A stretch of DNA of 11,240 bases, from assembly GCA_036840015.1 (NCBI GenBank), contig DAISVV010000095.1:1-11240 (forward strand). The letters run 5' to 3'. Source of the stretch: SZUA-430 sp036840015. Its GTDB lineage: Bacteria; Pseudomonadota; Alphaproteobacteria; Micropepsales; Micropepsaceae. A model generated the notes under the pieces. The model was not told where the DNA came from and made no database searches. It saw only the letters and a program-made list of their open reading frames with translations. Positions 1 to 6,030 of this stretch are shown piece by piece (the first letter of the stretch is position 1; the number at the start of each line of letters is the position of its first letter). The translations under genes were made by a program, and so were the position numbers.

Positions 1-140
1 GCGACTCAATCAACCCCGCGCAGGCCGGCGTCACCAGCCAACTGATCTGTGCCTGCGGCCAGCGGCGCTTCAGCAGATTCAGCACGGGCAGCGCATGGAC
101 CACGTCCCCCAGCGAGCTGGGCTTGATCAGGAAAAGCGAT
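1..140 (-). other. Glycosyltransferase family 9 (heptosyltransferase-like) N-terminal fragment fused to the DuOB frame
   Basis: Read on the minus strand, this stretch encodes LFLIKPSSLGDVVHALPVL followed by NLLKRRWPQAQISWLV and TPACAGLIES. This is the classic start of family 9 glycosyltransferases such as LPS heptosyltransferases, where (L)LIKPSSLGDVVHxLPVL forms the first strand and nucleotide-sugar loop. In a normal family member the motif lies within a few residues of the start methionine; here 138 residues of another protein precede it. By hand count, bases 1-120 are about 68% GC, 141-260 about 56%, and 301-360 about 45%, which fits a join between two sources. The join may lie near a short shared LFLIK-type segment at about 105-140. 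Whether it exists in the cell or only in the assembly cannot be told from the window. Confidence 0.6.
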
Positions 141-550
141 CCCGTCTGAGTTTTTGCGAGGGCTTCAGGAACTCGATCATTGGTACCGTTGTAGCTTGAC
201 GAAACATTCGGCCACAGGGTGCCCTTGACATTGTCGAGCGCGGCTACTGCATCGGCCCAAGTGCCCTGCTGAACCTTCGCCCAATAGTATCCGTCATCAA
301 TCAGATGGTTCTCTGACTGATAGAATTTCGGTTGGGACGAGAGCATCGGTATACGAATGACGTCGAGCACTTTGGGATCTTGTCCATTTTCGTAGCGCCT
401 CTCTTCCTCAGAAATTTCTTCGGAAGGTCTGCTGCTGACAGGACGGATCCATGTTGCAGCCTCGCCATCGATCAGCTCCTTGCCAGCGATGCAGCGCCCA
501 GATGTCTTCCGGGAGTTTGCAAGGCAGAGGATGGTCTTGGCGTATTTCAA
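1..550 (-). CDS. Dual-OB (DuOB) domain protein, partial, running in frame into a glycosyltransferase-like tail
   Basis: The frame is open from a TTG at 550 to the window edge (183 codons, no stop). Residues 1-138 resemble dual-OB-domain proteins: an opening KTILCLANSRKTSGRC, then WIRPVS, an E-rich SEEERRYENGQDPKVLDV stretch, YYW, and SSSYNGTNDRVPEAL. From memory, that family is found in prokaryotic conflict-type loci and its activity is unknown to me; OB folds usually bind nucleic acid. From about residue 139 the sequence becomes glycosyltransferase-like (separate entry). The TTG start is preferred because GGAGG lies 5 bases upstream and TTGA overlaps the stop of the peptidase gene, which implies translational coupling. 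An ATG at 562 is the alternative. It is the last gene of the XRE-peptidase-DuOB unit. The true C-terminal half is missing, so the gene is probably broken here unless the fusion is real. Confidence 0.6.
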   Translation of the reverse strand, partial: MKYAKTILCLANSRKTSGRCIAGKELIDGEAATWIRPVSSRPSEEISEEERRYENGQDPKVLDVIRIPMLSSQPKFYQSENHLIDDGYYWAKVQQGTWADAVAALDNVKGTLWPNVSSSYNGTNDRVPEALAKTQTGSLFLIKPSSLGDVVHALPVLNLLKRRWPQAQISWLVTPACAGLIES

Positions 551-1458
551 GATGCCCTCCATCCGGCATGCCGGCTGGAATGACTTTCAGTCATCTTGTC
601 CAGCAGGTCTTCTTCCGGCTCTTCATCCAATTGAGCGACTGAATGCTGATCCTGAAGCAGTAACAGGCTCAGGGTCATGTCGAAGCGATCGGAGACGATC
701 GTCATCTCGGTTACCGGCTCGTTCGGTAACCACACTCCGGCCGGCAGCGCCACGGGGGCACGCATTTCAGAACTGCCGTACGCGCCGCCAGCGACCGAAC
801 CGCTCGGCACCGGGACTACGAGTCCCTTCGTTCGAATGTAGGCGCCGGACTTGAAGGCCGACTCACTGGGCTTGGCCCAGAGTAAGTAGCCTTCCCGTGC
901 CGCAACGAGGAGTGCGCGCTGCTCGGTGAATTCGAGCCACTTCAATGTCGCAGCTGTGAGCGACACGCCGTAGCGATCGGCACAATGGCCGAGTAGATCG
1001 AGATCAATCGTTTGTCCGGATACTTGCTTTCGGAAATCGTCGATCGGCATCAGTAGGTACGACGCAAACTGGTTCGCATCGCTTTCTCGGGCGGCATCCT
1101 CGCGATCCCATTGCGTGACGTCGCGTTGGCTGCAGAAGAATTCGTCAAGTTCCTGGCGGTGTCGCAGGTAGTGCCCAAATTCGTGGGCAAGGACAAAGTT
1201 GATGCGGCCCGGCACAGAGAGGGAGTCGTTGTAGACGATGCTCCACATCGGCTTCGCGCCCCTGCTGCGAAAGAGGGCACCTTCGAAGCCGTCCAGCTTT
1301 TCGCCTTTCACCATCGTGATGGGGTCGGAGAAGCATTGCCGGGAATAGTCCTGGGCCAGCGCCTTCACATCGACAGGGAAGCGCTCGATGCCCGGCACCG
1401 TGTTCAATATCTGTGTGAGCCGGATTGCCCACGCTTTCCCGGACGCGAGCTGGGTCAT
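547..1458 (-). CDS. ImmA/IrrE family zinc metallo-endopeptidase (M78)
   Basis: The 303-residue protein carries the zinc-protease helix as HEFGH at residues 92-96 (AHEFGHYLRH). The downstream ESDANQFASYLLMP segment (about 125-138) supplies the likely third ligand, E125, and the conserved substrate-side helix of the family. ImmA-type peptidases cleave a partner XRE repressor to release transcription, and the partner is usually the adjacent gene, as here. The region after residue 180 is less typical and may be a sensor; it ends in an acidic stretch, DEEPEEDLLD. The ATG at 1458 overlaps the stop of the XRE gene as ATGA and is preferred. A TTG five codons upstream (1473) is possible but has GGAGG only one base away. 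The stop overlaps the TTG start of the DuOB gene, so the three genes are probably co-translated. Confidence 0.9.
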   Translation of the reverse strand: MTQLASGKAWAIRLTQILNTVPGIERFPVDVKALAQDYSRQCFSDPITMVKGEKLDGFEGALFRSRGAKPMWSIVYNDSLSVPGRINFVLAHEFGHYLRHRQELDEFFCSQRDVTQWDREDAARESDANQFASYLLMPIDDFRKQVSGQTIDLDLLGHCADRYGVSLTAATLKWLEFTEQRALLVAAREGYLLWAKPSESAFKSGAYIRTKGLVVPVPSGSVAGGAYGSSEMRAPVALPAGVWLPNEPVTEMTIVSDRFDMTLSLLLLQDQHSVAQLDEEPEEDLLDKMTESHSSRHAGWRAS

Positions 1459-1775
1459 TCTGGCTTTTCCCAAGCCTCCAGAATCTGGCGAAGTCGCTTC
1501 TTCGTGTCGGTAGACATCTCTTGATATTTACGAAAGAAGGCGAGGTCGACATCACTGGGTTCTGGTGACTCGCGCTTCTCATCGAGCAGGAATTCCGCCG
1601 TTAGGCCAAGGGATGCGGCGATTCGCGATATCTTCTCTGCCGAAGGGCGGGGCGGATTCCGATTCTCAAGTTCCCAGATGTAGCTCTTGCTGGATCCCGA
1701 CATCTCGCCCAGCTGTTCGAGGGTTAACCCCTTCTCCTGCCTGAATTTTCTGATCTTCTTGCCCAGTGTCGCCAC
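1455..1775 (-). CDS. XRE-family helix-turn-helix transcriptional regulator
   Basis: A 106-residue protein with a standard Cro/C1-type HTH at about residues 4-62: GKKIRKFRQEKGLTLEQLGE is helices 1-2, SGSSKSYIWELENRN the recognition helix region, and ISRIAASLGLTAEFLL the closing helices. The tail (65-106) is short and charged, with no membrane or enzyme domain. The start is a GTG preceded by GGAGGG at a 9-base spacing, and no better in-frame start is visible. It is the first gene of the leftward unit and overlaps the peptidase gene by 4 bases. By analogy with ImmR/ImmA pairs it should repress the divergent promoter region at 1776-1923 and be inactivated by the neighbouring M78 peptidase. That pairing is inferred from family and context. 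Confidence 0.92.
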   Translation of the reverse strand: MATLGKKIRKFRQEKGLTLEQLGEMSGSSKSYIWELENRNPPRPSAEKISRIAASLGLTAEFLLDEKRESPEPSDVDLAFFRKYQEMSTDTKKRLRQILEAWEKPE

Positions 1776-1810
1776 GTGGTTTTCCCTCCAATGCGGCGCG
1801 CGTCGGCCGC

Positions 1811-1892
1811 AAGTTCAGAGTAGACATACCATCGGTGCTTGACATTTGGAACCGCTTCGAAGAGATTCGCCGAAGTTCAGACTTCCGAACTT
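1811..1892. promoter_or_regulatory. Candidate operator pair between the divergent XRE and DUF2188 genes
   Basis: The 148-base gap between the GTG of the XRE gene (1775) and the ATG of the DUF2188 gene (1924) holds two exact copies of AAGTTCAGA, at 1811-1819 and 1873-1881, 62 bases apart (about six helical turns). The second copy lies in an inverted repeat: AAGTTC (1873-1878), an 8-base spacer, GAACTT (1887-1892). Each copy sits 32-36 bases from the nearest start codon, a natural place for a repressor to act on both promoters. The XRE protein is the obvious candidate ligand. The repeats are visible directly; the operator role is inference. Confidence 0.45.
1839..1867 (+). promoter_or_regulatory. 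Possible sigma70-type promoter for the rightward genes
   Basis: A perfect TTGACA lies at 1839-1844. With a 17-base spacer it is followed by GAGATT (1862-1867), which matches the -10 consensus at only three of six positions. The AAGTTC/GAACTT inverted repeat begins 5 bases downstream, so a bound regulator would cover the transcription start. The weak -10 leaves the call tentative. Confidence 0.35.
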
Positions 1893-1923
1893 TTATTGCG
1901 CCTAGCGACGAAAGGACCGCAAC

Positions 1924-2163
1924 ATGTCGAACAAGCGCGTACCGGGTACCCACCATGTGGTGCCCAACCCCCAGGGTGGCTGGGATGTCCGCCGTGGCGG
2001 CGCCGACCGCGCCGCCGGTCACTTCGATCATAAGGCGGATGCTGTCGATCGCGGCCGGGAGATCAGCCGCAACGCCGGTACCGAGCTCAAAATCCACAAC
2101 CGCGACGGTCGCATCGGTCAGAGCGACAGCCACGGTCGCGACCCCCGCAGCATCAAGGGCTAA
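1924..2163 (+). CDS. DUF2188 domain-containing small protein
   Basis: A 79-residue protein covering nearly the whole length of the DUF2188 family. Visible family features are the HHVVPNPQGGWDVRRGGADR strand segment at 10-29, the DHKADAVDRGREISRN helix at about 35-50, the ELKIHNRDGRI strand pair at about 54-64, and the SHGRDPRSIKG tail. Family members are small, soluble and mostly uncharacterised; I know of no reaction. AAGGA lies 7 bases before the ATG. It is the first gene rightward of the shared control region and is followed 13 bases later by the 389-residue gene, so the two are probably co-transcribed. No membrane segment or signal peptide is seen. Confidence 0.88.
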   Translation: MSNKRVPGTHHVVPNPQGGWDVRRGGADRAAGHFDHKADAVDRGREISRNAGTELKIHNRDGRIGQSDSHGRDPRSIKG

Positions 2164-2176
2164 GGGGGACTGGATC

Positions 2177-3346
2177 ATGGCCTCAGTGACGAGCTTCATT
2201 CGCAACCTGCCTGCTTCGTCCCTGCGGGCCTACTTCGATCACACCGGTATCGTGCCGCCGACGCCGGTCAATTGGGACGCGGACGAGCCCGAAGTAATTC
2301 GGGGCGCGCTCCGCGCCGTCGATGAAATGACCGACGAGGAGCGTGCGCGGGTCGTGAACGACGGTGAACGGGTAAGCGCCATGGCCGACGACGCCGGCCA
2401 GACCGCGCTGTACAGCGTGATCGAGGACCGCGCGGTTCTTGATTGCCGAGCCAATGGACACGACCGTGCATTCTGGCTGTTCCTCAACGAACCGATCCTG
2501 TTTCGGCACCCCGAGGAAGTTCGCTACACCGATGAGAAGCGGCGCGGCCGGAGCTGGGACGGCTTCATTGCGCCTCCCAACCTCGACATCCGTCGAGACC
2601 CTGTCTCGCTCGACGCCTTCAAGGCTTCGCTACGCGCGCATTTCGGGTCGAACAACGCGCATGTCGACATCTTTGAGCGTTGCCGGCCGACGTTTGACGG
2701 CGAAGACAGCGACCTTGTGCAGATCGCGATCTATCGCGAAGGGCTGCCCGACGACTTCCTGGCGTTCGACGGCGGCGGGGCCCTGGTGCGTCGTGTTCGT
2801 CGTCCCGTCTACGAGGCCGCGTTGACCTACGAGGCCTCGACGGGCGTGATCGAGGTCGTTGCACGCGAACGCGAGAGTCGCGAGGAGATTGTGCGCCTGA
2901 TGGCGCGCGATCTGCTCGGGATCGATTACCAGAATCAGAAGGTGCCGCTCCGCCGATATGATCTCGCGATGCTGCTGCGGCCGTTCGCGTTTCCGACCGC
3001 CCCGGCGGACGGCATCGAATCGGTCGAGGTGAAGCAGCTGCGGCTCATGCCGATCGACGATGTCGGGGAGCGCGTCACCCTCGAATGCTTGCGCAAGGCG
3101 GATCGCACGATCTGGAGCATGGCAGCGGACCATTTCGGTGCGGGCGATCCCCTGGCCGGCGGATGGGTTGCGACGCAGGCCAAGCTCACGATCAAGTTTC
3201 ATCCGAAGGGGGATGCCAAGCGGCGCCGCACCTTGCCGCTGACCATCACCATGCCCCATGGGTGCAATCTGAAAGACCAGACCGAGGAAGAGCAGCTGAT
3301 CGGCGAGAAGTATCTTCGCCGCTGGGGCATCCTGCGCGATGCCTGA
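2177..3346 (+). CDS. Hypothetical protein, 389 aa, unknown family
   Basis: I do not recognise a domain. The start is the ATG at 2177, with AGGGGG about 8 bases upstream. The frame stays open further upstream, but that part runs through the DUF2188 gene and the control region and is not credible coding. The protein is soluble and of mixed alpha/beta character. The N-terminus (FIRNLPASSLRAYFDHTGIV) is helical, the middle contains an FDGGGALVRR turn and many charged residues, and the end has a basic patch at GDAKRRRTLPLTITMP before a final LIGEKYLRRWGIL helix. No Walker, nuclease or protease motif was found. It overlaps the next gene by 8 bases (ATG at 3339, stop at 3344-3346), which suggests the two products are made together and may form a complex. 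Confidence 0.8.
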   Translation: MASVTSFIRNLPASSLRAYFDHTGIVPPTPVNWDADEPEVIRGALRAVDEMTDEERARVVNDGERVSAMADDAGQTALYSVIEDRAVLDCRANGHDRAFWLFLNEPILFRHPEEVRYTDEKRRGRSWDGFIAPPNLDIRRDPVSLDAFKASLRAHFGSNNAHVDIFERCRPTFDGEDSDLVQIAIYREGLPDDFLAFDGGGALVRRVRRPVYEAALTYEASTGVIEVVARERESREEIVRLMARDLLGIDYQNQKVPLRRYDLAMLLRPFAFPTAPADGIESVEVKQLRLMPIDDVGERVTLECLRKADRTIWSMAADHFGAGDPLAGGWVATQAKLTIKFHPKGDAKRRRTLPLTITMPHGCNLKDQTEEEQLIGEKYLRRWGILRDA

Positions 3347-4289
3347 CCGCCAGCCGAGCCTCGATCCACAGGCCGTCGACATTCTGCTGTCGGTGATCGA
3401 GACGCCGCGCGCGATGGTTACAAGTGCAGCGCTCGAGGGGTTCTATGCGGCCAAGGCGCTCGCGCTCAAGGCAAGCGGACTACTTGAACTGAAGGACCAT
3501 CGAAGGGCGGCTGTCTTTCTCGCGGACCACGACGATGAGCCTGTCAATCTGTCCTGGTCGCCCGAACACCGTGGCTACGGCTATTTCAGCCCGTCGGCGG
3601 GATGGGTGCCCGTCTCGGACGGCCAGATGGCGTCGTTTGGCATCAGCTTCGAGAAGCTGTTCGAGCACCTTCTGGATCGGCTCGATCTCTCGACACGCGC
3701 GTCACCGACGATCCTGTTGCCCGACCTCCTATGGGAAATCGGGGAGGTGAGGCTGCCTGGTCGGAGCAAACGCGTGCCGCTCTGGATTGGTCGCAGGCTT
3801 GCCGACCCGAAGGTCTGGAGCCGATTTGTCGAAACTGTCCGCGCACGCCCGGCACCTGGATTGCGGATCGTCCTCAGCTTGACGCCGGCCGATCGGCTTC
3901 CAGCCCAGATCCATCAAGGCCATTCGATCATCGCCGTTCGCGACATCGTTGATCATGCCAGCGGCTTGGTGGTCGGTCCCGATCTACTGGCCGCGCGTAT
4001 CGCATCGGGGACGACATCGACCGATGCCTTGATCACCATGGGTGCAGACGGTGCATCCGTCACCGTTCGGGGGACGCGGTATGCGTTCTCTGGATCGAAG
4101 CAGCGCGCGCTCATTCGACAGCTGTATGAGGCCTGGCAATCTGGCAGTCCGGAATGCCTGACGGCAGAGGTTCTTGAGAACGCCGAATACAGCGACAGCG
4201 TCAACACGCTCACCAAGGCATTCTCCGGCAGAACGGATTGGCGGGATTTCATCAAGGAGGAGCACGGCCGCTGCTGGATGTTCTACTAA
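3339..4289 (+). CDS. Hypothetical protein, 316 aa, with a possible C-terminal winged-helix-like region
   Basis: The family is not recognised. The N-terminal ~40 residues look helical (AVDILLSVIETPRAMVTSAA). The centre has aromatic-rich strand segments (LSWSPEHRGYGYFSPSAGWV) and alternating helices and strands. The last ~80 residues (ITMGADGASVTVRGTRYAFS, then KQRALIRQLYEAWQSGS, LTAEVLENAEYSDSVNTLTK and a closing RCWMFY) resemble a winged helix with a small beta-hairpin, an architecture seen at the ends of regulator or effector proteins. That resemblance is by eye only. There are no membrane segments and no catalytic motif that I can name. The start overlaps the stop of the 389-residue gene, and a terminator follows the stop by 24 bases, so this is the last gene of the rightward unit. 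Confidence 0.78.
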   Translation: MPDRQPSLDPQAVDILLSVIETPRAMVTSAALEGFYAAKALALKASGLLELKDHRRAAVFLADHDDEPVNLSWSPEHRGYGYFSPSAGWVPVSDGQMASFGISFEKLFEHLLDRLDLSTRASPTILLPDLLWEIGEVRLPGRSKRVPLWIGRRLADPKVWSRFVETVRARPAPGLRIVLSLTPADRLPAQIHQGHSIIAVRDIVDHASGLVVGPDLLAARIASGTTSTDALITMGADGASVTVRGTRYAFSGSKQRALIRQLYEAWQSGSPECLTAEVLENAEYSDSVNTLTKAFSGRTDWRDFIKEEHGRCWMFY

Positions 4290-4313
4290 GCCGCGCGATA
4301 CATCACCACCATC

Positions 4314-4345
4314 AAGCCGCCCGCTGGGGCGGCTTTTTCGTTTTC
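4314..4345 (+). terminator. Rho-independent terminator
   Basis: A perfect 9-base stem, AAGCCGCCC (4314-4322) with GGGCGGCTT (4327-4335), closes a GCTG tetraloop and runs into TTTTTCGTTTT. It lies 24 bases after the stop of the 316-residue gene. It separates the DUF2188 unit from the replication operon, so the latter needs its own promoter between here and 4458. Confidence 0.92.
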
Positions 4346-4363
4346 CGACGCAGTTTCTCGATT

Positions 4364-4404
4364 CCTACCCTGAGCCCTACCCAGCACCTTCCCGGCTCCT
4401 ACCC
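4364..4404 (+). repeat. Four phased CCT(A/T)CCC repeats (iteron- or operator-like)
   Basis: CCTACCC occurs at 4364-4370, 4376-4382 and 4398-4404, with a one-base variant CCTTCCC at 4387-4393. The unit starts are 12, 11 and 11 bases apart, so all four present the same face of the helix. They sit in the 112-base gap between the terminator and the first gene of the replication operon. Such phased arrays serve as binding sites for an initiator or a repressor. The HTH protein at 4458 is a plausible ligand but nothing here proves it. Confidence 0.55.
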
Positions 4405-4424
4405 CCGCACCCCGCATCTTCCTC

Positions 4425-4446
4425 GCAGGTTTTCGTCACCACCTGC
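4425..4446 (+). promoter_or_regulatory. Inverted repeat directly before the ribosome binding site of the HTH gene
   Basis: GCAGGT (4425-4430) and ACCTGC (4441-4446) are perfect 6-base arms around a 10-base spacer. The GGAGG of the next gene starts 2 bases later (4448). It could be an operator for autoregulation or an RNA hairpin that limits translation. The arms are visible; the role is inference. Confidence 0.35.
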
Positions 4447-4457
4447 TGGAGGACGCG

Positions 4458-4679
4458 ATGTCCGTCAAACACCTGAACCAGATCGATCTGGCCCGCCGCT
4501 GGAGCATCAGCCCGCGCACCCTTGAGCGCTGGCGCTGGCTCGGCCAGGGGCCCCGCTACATCAAGATCGGCGGCCGCGTCGTCTACCGCGTCGAGGAGGT
4601 CGAGGCCTTCGAAGCGCAGCAGACCCGCGCCAGCACGTCCGAGATTCCGGAGACGCCCGCCCTCGCGCGGAGCGCCTGA
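4458..4679 (+). CDS. Helix-turn-helix protein, AlpA/excisionase-like (HTH_17 type)
   Basis: A 73-residue protein. Residues 6-27 (LNQIDLARRWSISPRTLERW) form the MerR-like helix-turn-helix, and GPRYIKIGGRVVYRVEEVEA (about 31-50) is the short wing with the conserved (I/V)xYRxxEVxxF pattern of the family. Members act as excisionases (bending DNA at attachment sites) or as activators in prophages and plasmids. The GGAGG at 5 bases from the ATG is strong. It opens the replication operon, 113 bases after the terminator, so it may control the operon through the phased repeats just upstream. No integrase is present in the window to support an excisionase role directly. Confidence 0.85.
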   Translation: MSVKHLNQIDLARRWSISPRTLERWRWLGQGPRYIKIGGRVVYRVEEVEAFEAQQTRASTSEIPETPALARSA

Positions 4680-4680
4680 C

Positions 4681-4697
4681 CCCGGCTTCATGCCGGG
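4681..4697 (+). other. Short GC-rich hairpin after the HTH gene
   Basis: CCCGGC and GCCGGG pair around a TTCAT loop, two bases after the HTH gene stop. No T-run follows, so it is not an intrinsic terminator. It may protect or process the transcript, or partly attenuate it, in the 143-base gap (4680-4822), where I see no convincing gene. Confidence 0.4.
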
Positions 4698-4822
4698 TTC
4701 TCCAGGGAATGCAAAACCCGCGAGGGGAATACCTGGACCGCGAAAGCTCCGAGCGGCGTCGGAGCCCGGCAGTAGCAACACACACGACGACATCGGGGCG
4801 CGGCGAAATAGGAGCCAAGCCC

Positions 4823-5110
4823 ATGTTCGACACTCCGCTGAAGCGGCTTCGCAAGAAGTCGTGGCTGTCCGATATCCCCGACAGCATCGATATCCCCGCG
4901 ATCGGTGGCCGTCCCGCCACCAGTAAGCCCATCGAGGAAGCGAGCCTCGATGATCTGGCCTTCGCGATCCGCGCGCTGAGCAAGCAGTCGTCGGCGATCT
5001 ACCGCAAGACGAACGCGCTGCAGCAGATCTACGACCTGGCGCGCAATGAGGGCGCGCTCGGCAACATGCTGGCCGTCCCGGCGGCAGCCCGTGCCGAGGA
5101 GGTGGCGTGA
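4823..5110 (+). CDS. Small hypothetical protein, 95 aa, phage replication operon
   Basis: No family is recognised. The start at 4823 is chosen because AGGAG lies about 9 bases upstream. The frame is open further upstream, but the ATG at 4709 has no properly spaced ribosome binding site. The first third is basic and then proline/isoleucine-rich (PLKRLRKKSWLSDIPDSIDI). The rest (about 40-85) is predicted helical, with SLDDLAFAIRALSKQSSAIY and TNALQQIYDLARNEGALG. Its stop TGA overlaps the ATG of the ATPase gene (ATGA), so the two are translationally coupled. That suggests a partner or loader role, which is inference only. Confidence 0.75.
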   Translation: MFDTPLKRLRKKSWLSDIPDSIDIPAIGGRPATSKPIEEASLDDLAFAIRALSKQSSAIYRKTNALQQIYDLARNEGALGNMLAVPAAARAEEVA

Positions 5111-6027
5111 TGAGCGCCCCCTTCGCTTCGACCGGGTTCCGGATCATCACCGCCGATGAGCGTCTCGCCGAACGGCGCGGCATCAAGGGCGTGCTGACCG
5201 GCATCTCCGGGATCGGCAAGACGTCTCAGCTGTGGACGCTCGATCCCGGCCGCACGCTGTTCCTCAATCTCGAAGCGGGCGAACTCGCCGTGCAGGGCTG
5301 GCCCGGCGACGAGGTGCGGATCCGCGATTGGGAGTTGGCGCGCGATCTCGCGTGCTGGGTTGGTGGTCCCAACCCGGCGATGCGCGCGGACCAGACCTTC
5401 AGTGCGGCGCATTACGAACGGGTCTGCTCGACCTTCGGCGATCCGGCGAGCCTCGCGAAATACGACACGCTGTTCGTTGACTCGATCACGGTCGCATCGC
5501 GGCTTTGCCTGCAATGGTGCAAAGGCCAGCCGCAGGCGACGTCCGATCGCAGCGGCAAGCCCGACATGCGCGGCGCCTACGGGTTGCTGGGCCAGGAGAT
5601 GATCGCCTGGCTCACGCATCTGCAGCACACGCCGGGCAAGAACGTCTGGCTGGTCGGCATCCTCGACAAGCGTCTCGACGATTTCAATCGCCCGTATTTC
5701 ACGCTGCAGATCGAGGGCGCCAAGACCGGCCTCGAACTGCCGGGCATCGTCGATGAAGTCGTCACGATGGCCGAACTCAAGACCGAGGACGGCAAGCCCT
5801 ACCGGGCCTTCATCTGCCAGACGCTGAACCCGTTCGGCTATCCGGCGAAGGACCGCTCGGGGCGGCTCGACGCGATCGAGGAGCCGCACCTCGGCCGGCT
5901 GATGGAGAAAATCCGTCGCCCGCTCGGCGATCCGACGCCCACACGCCTGGAGTTCGGGCGCCCCGTTGCCGCCGGCGCCATTTCCAATCCCACGCCCAAT
6001 TCCACTGACGCGATTAAAGGAGCCTGA
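5110..6027 (+). CDS. RecA-fold ATP-binding protein, phage Sak4-like
   Basis: A 305-residue ATPase. Walker A is GISGIGKTS at 31-39, and Walker B is the TLFVDS strand at about 120-125. MRGAYGLLGQEMIAWLTHLQ and the strand NVWLVGILDK follow, which fits the RecA-type core of phage Sak4 proteins and related 'ATP-binding protein' annotations. Sak4-type proteins assist homologous recombination or replication, often with a single-strand-binding protein encoded next door, as here. The C-terminal ~40 residues are proline- and asparagine-rich and probably disordered. The ATG at 5110 overlaps the preceding stop. A GTG one codon upstream is the alternative. The next gene starts 3 bases after its stop. Whether it is a true recombinase or a generic phage AAA protein is not settled. 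Confidence 0.8.
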   Translation: MSAPFASTGFRIITADERLAERRGIKGVLTGISGIGKTSQLWTLDPGRTLFLNLEAGELAVQGWPGDEVRIRDWELARDLACWVGGPNPAMRADQTFSAAHYERVCSTFGDPASLAKYDTLFVDSITVASRLCLQWCKGQPQATSDRSGKPDMRGAYGLLGQEMIAWLTHLQHTPGKNVWLVGILDKRLDDFNRPYFTLQIEGAKTGLELPGIVDEVVTMAELKTEDGKPYRAFICQTLNPFGYPAKDRSGRLDAIEEPHLGRLMEKIRRPLGDPTPTRLEFGRPVAAGAISNPTPNSTDAIKGA

Positions 6028-6030
6028 GCC

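Noticed and set aside
332..854. Plus-strand open frames near the left edge
   Set aside because: They are opposite the DuOB and peptidase genes and show no family resemblance.
1766..2176. Upstream extension of the 389-residue gene's frame
   Set aside because: It crosses the divergent control region and the DUF2188 gene in another frame. The ATG at 2177 has a good ribosome binding site.
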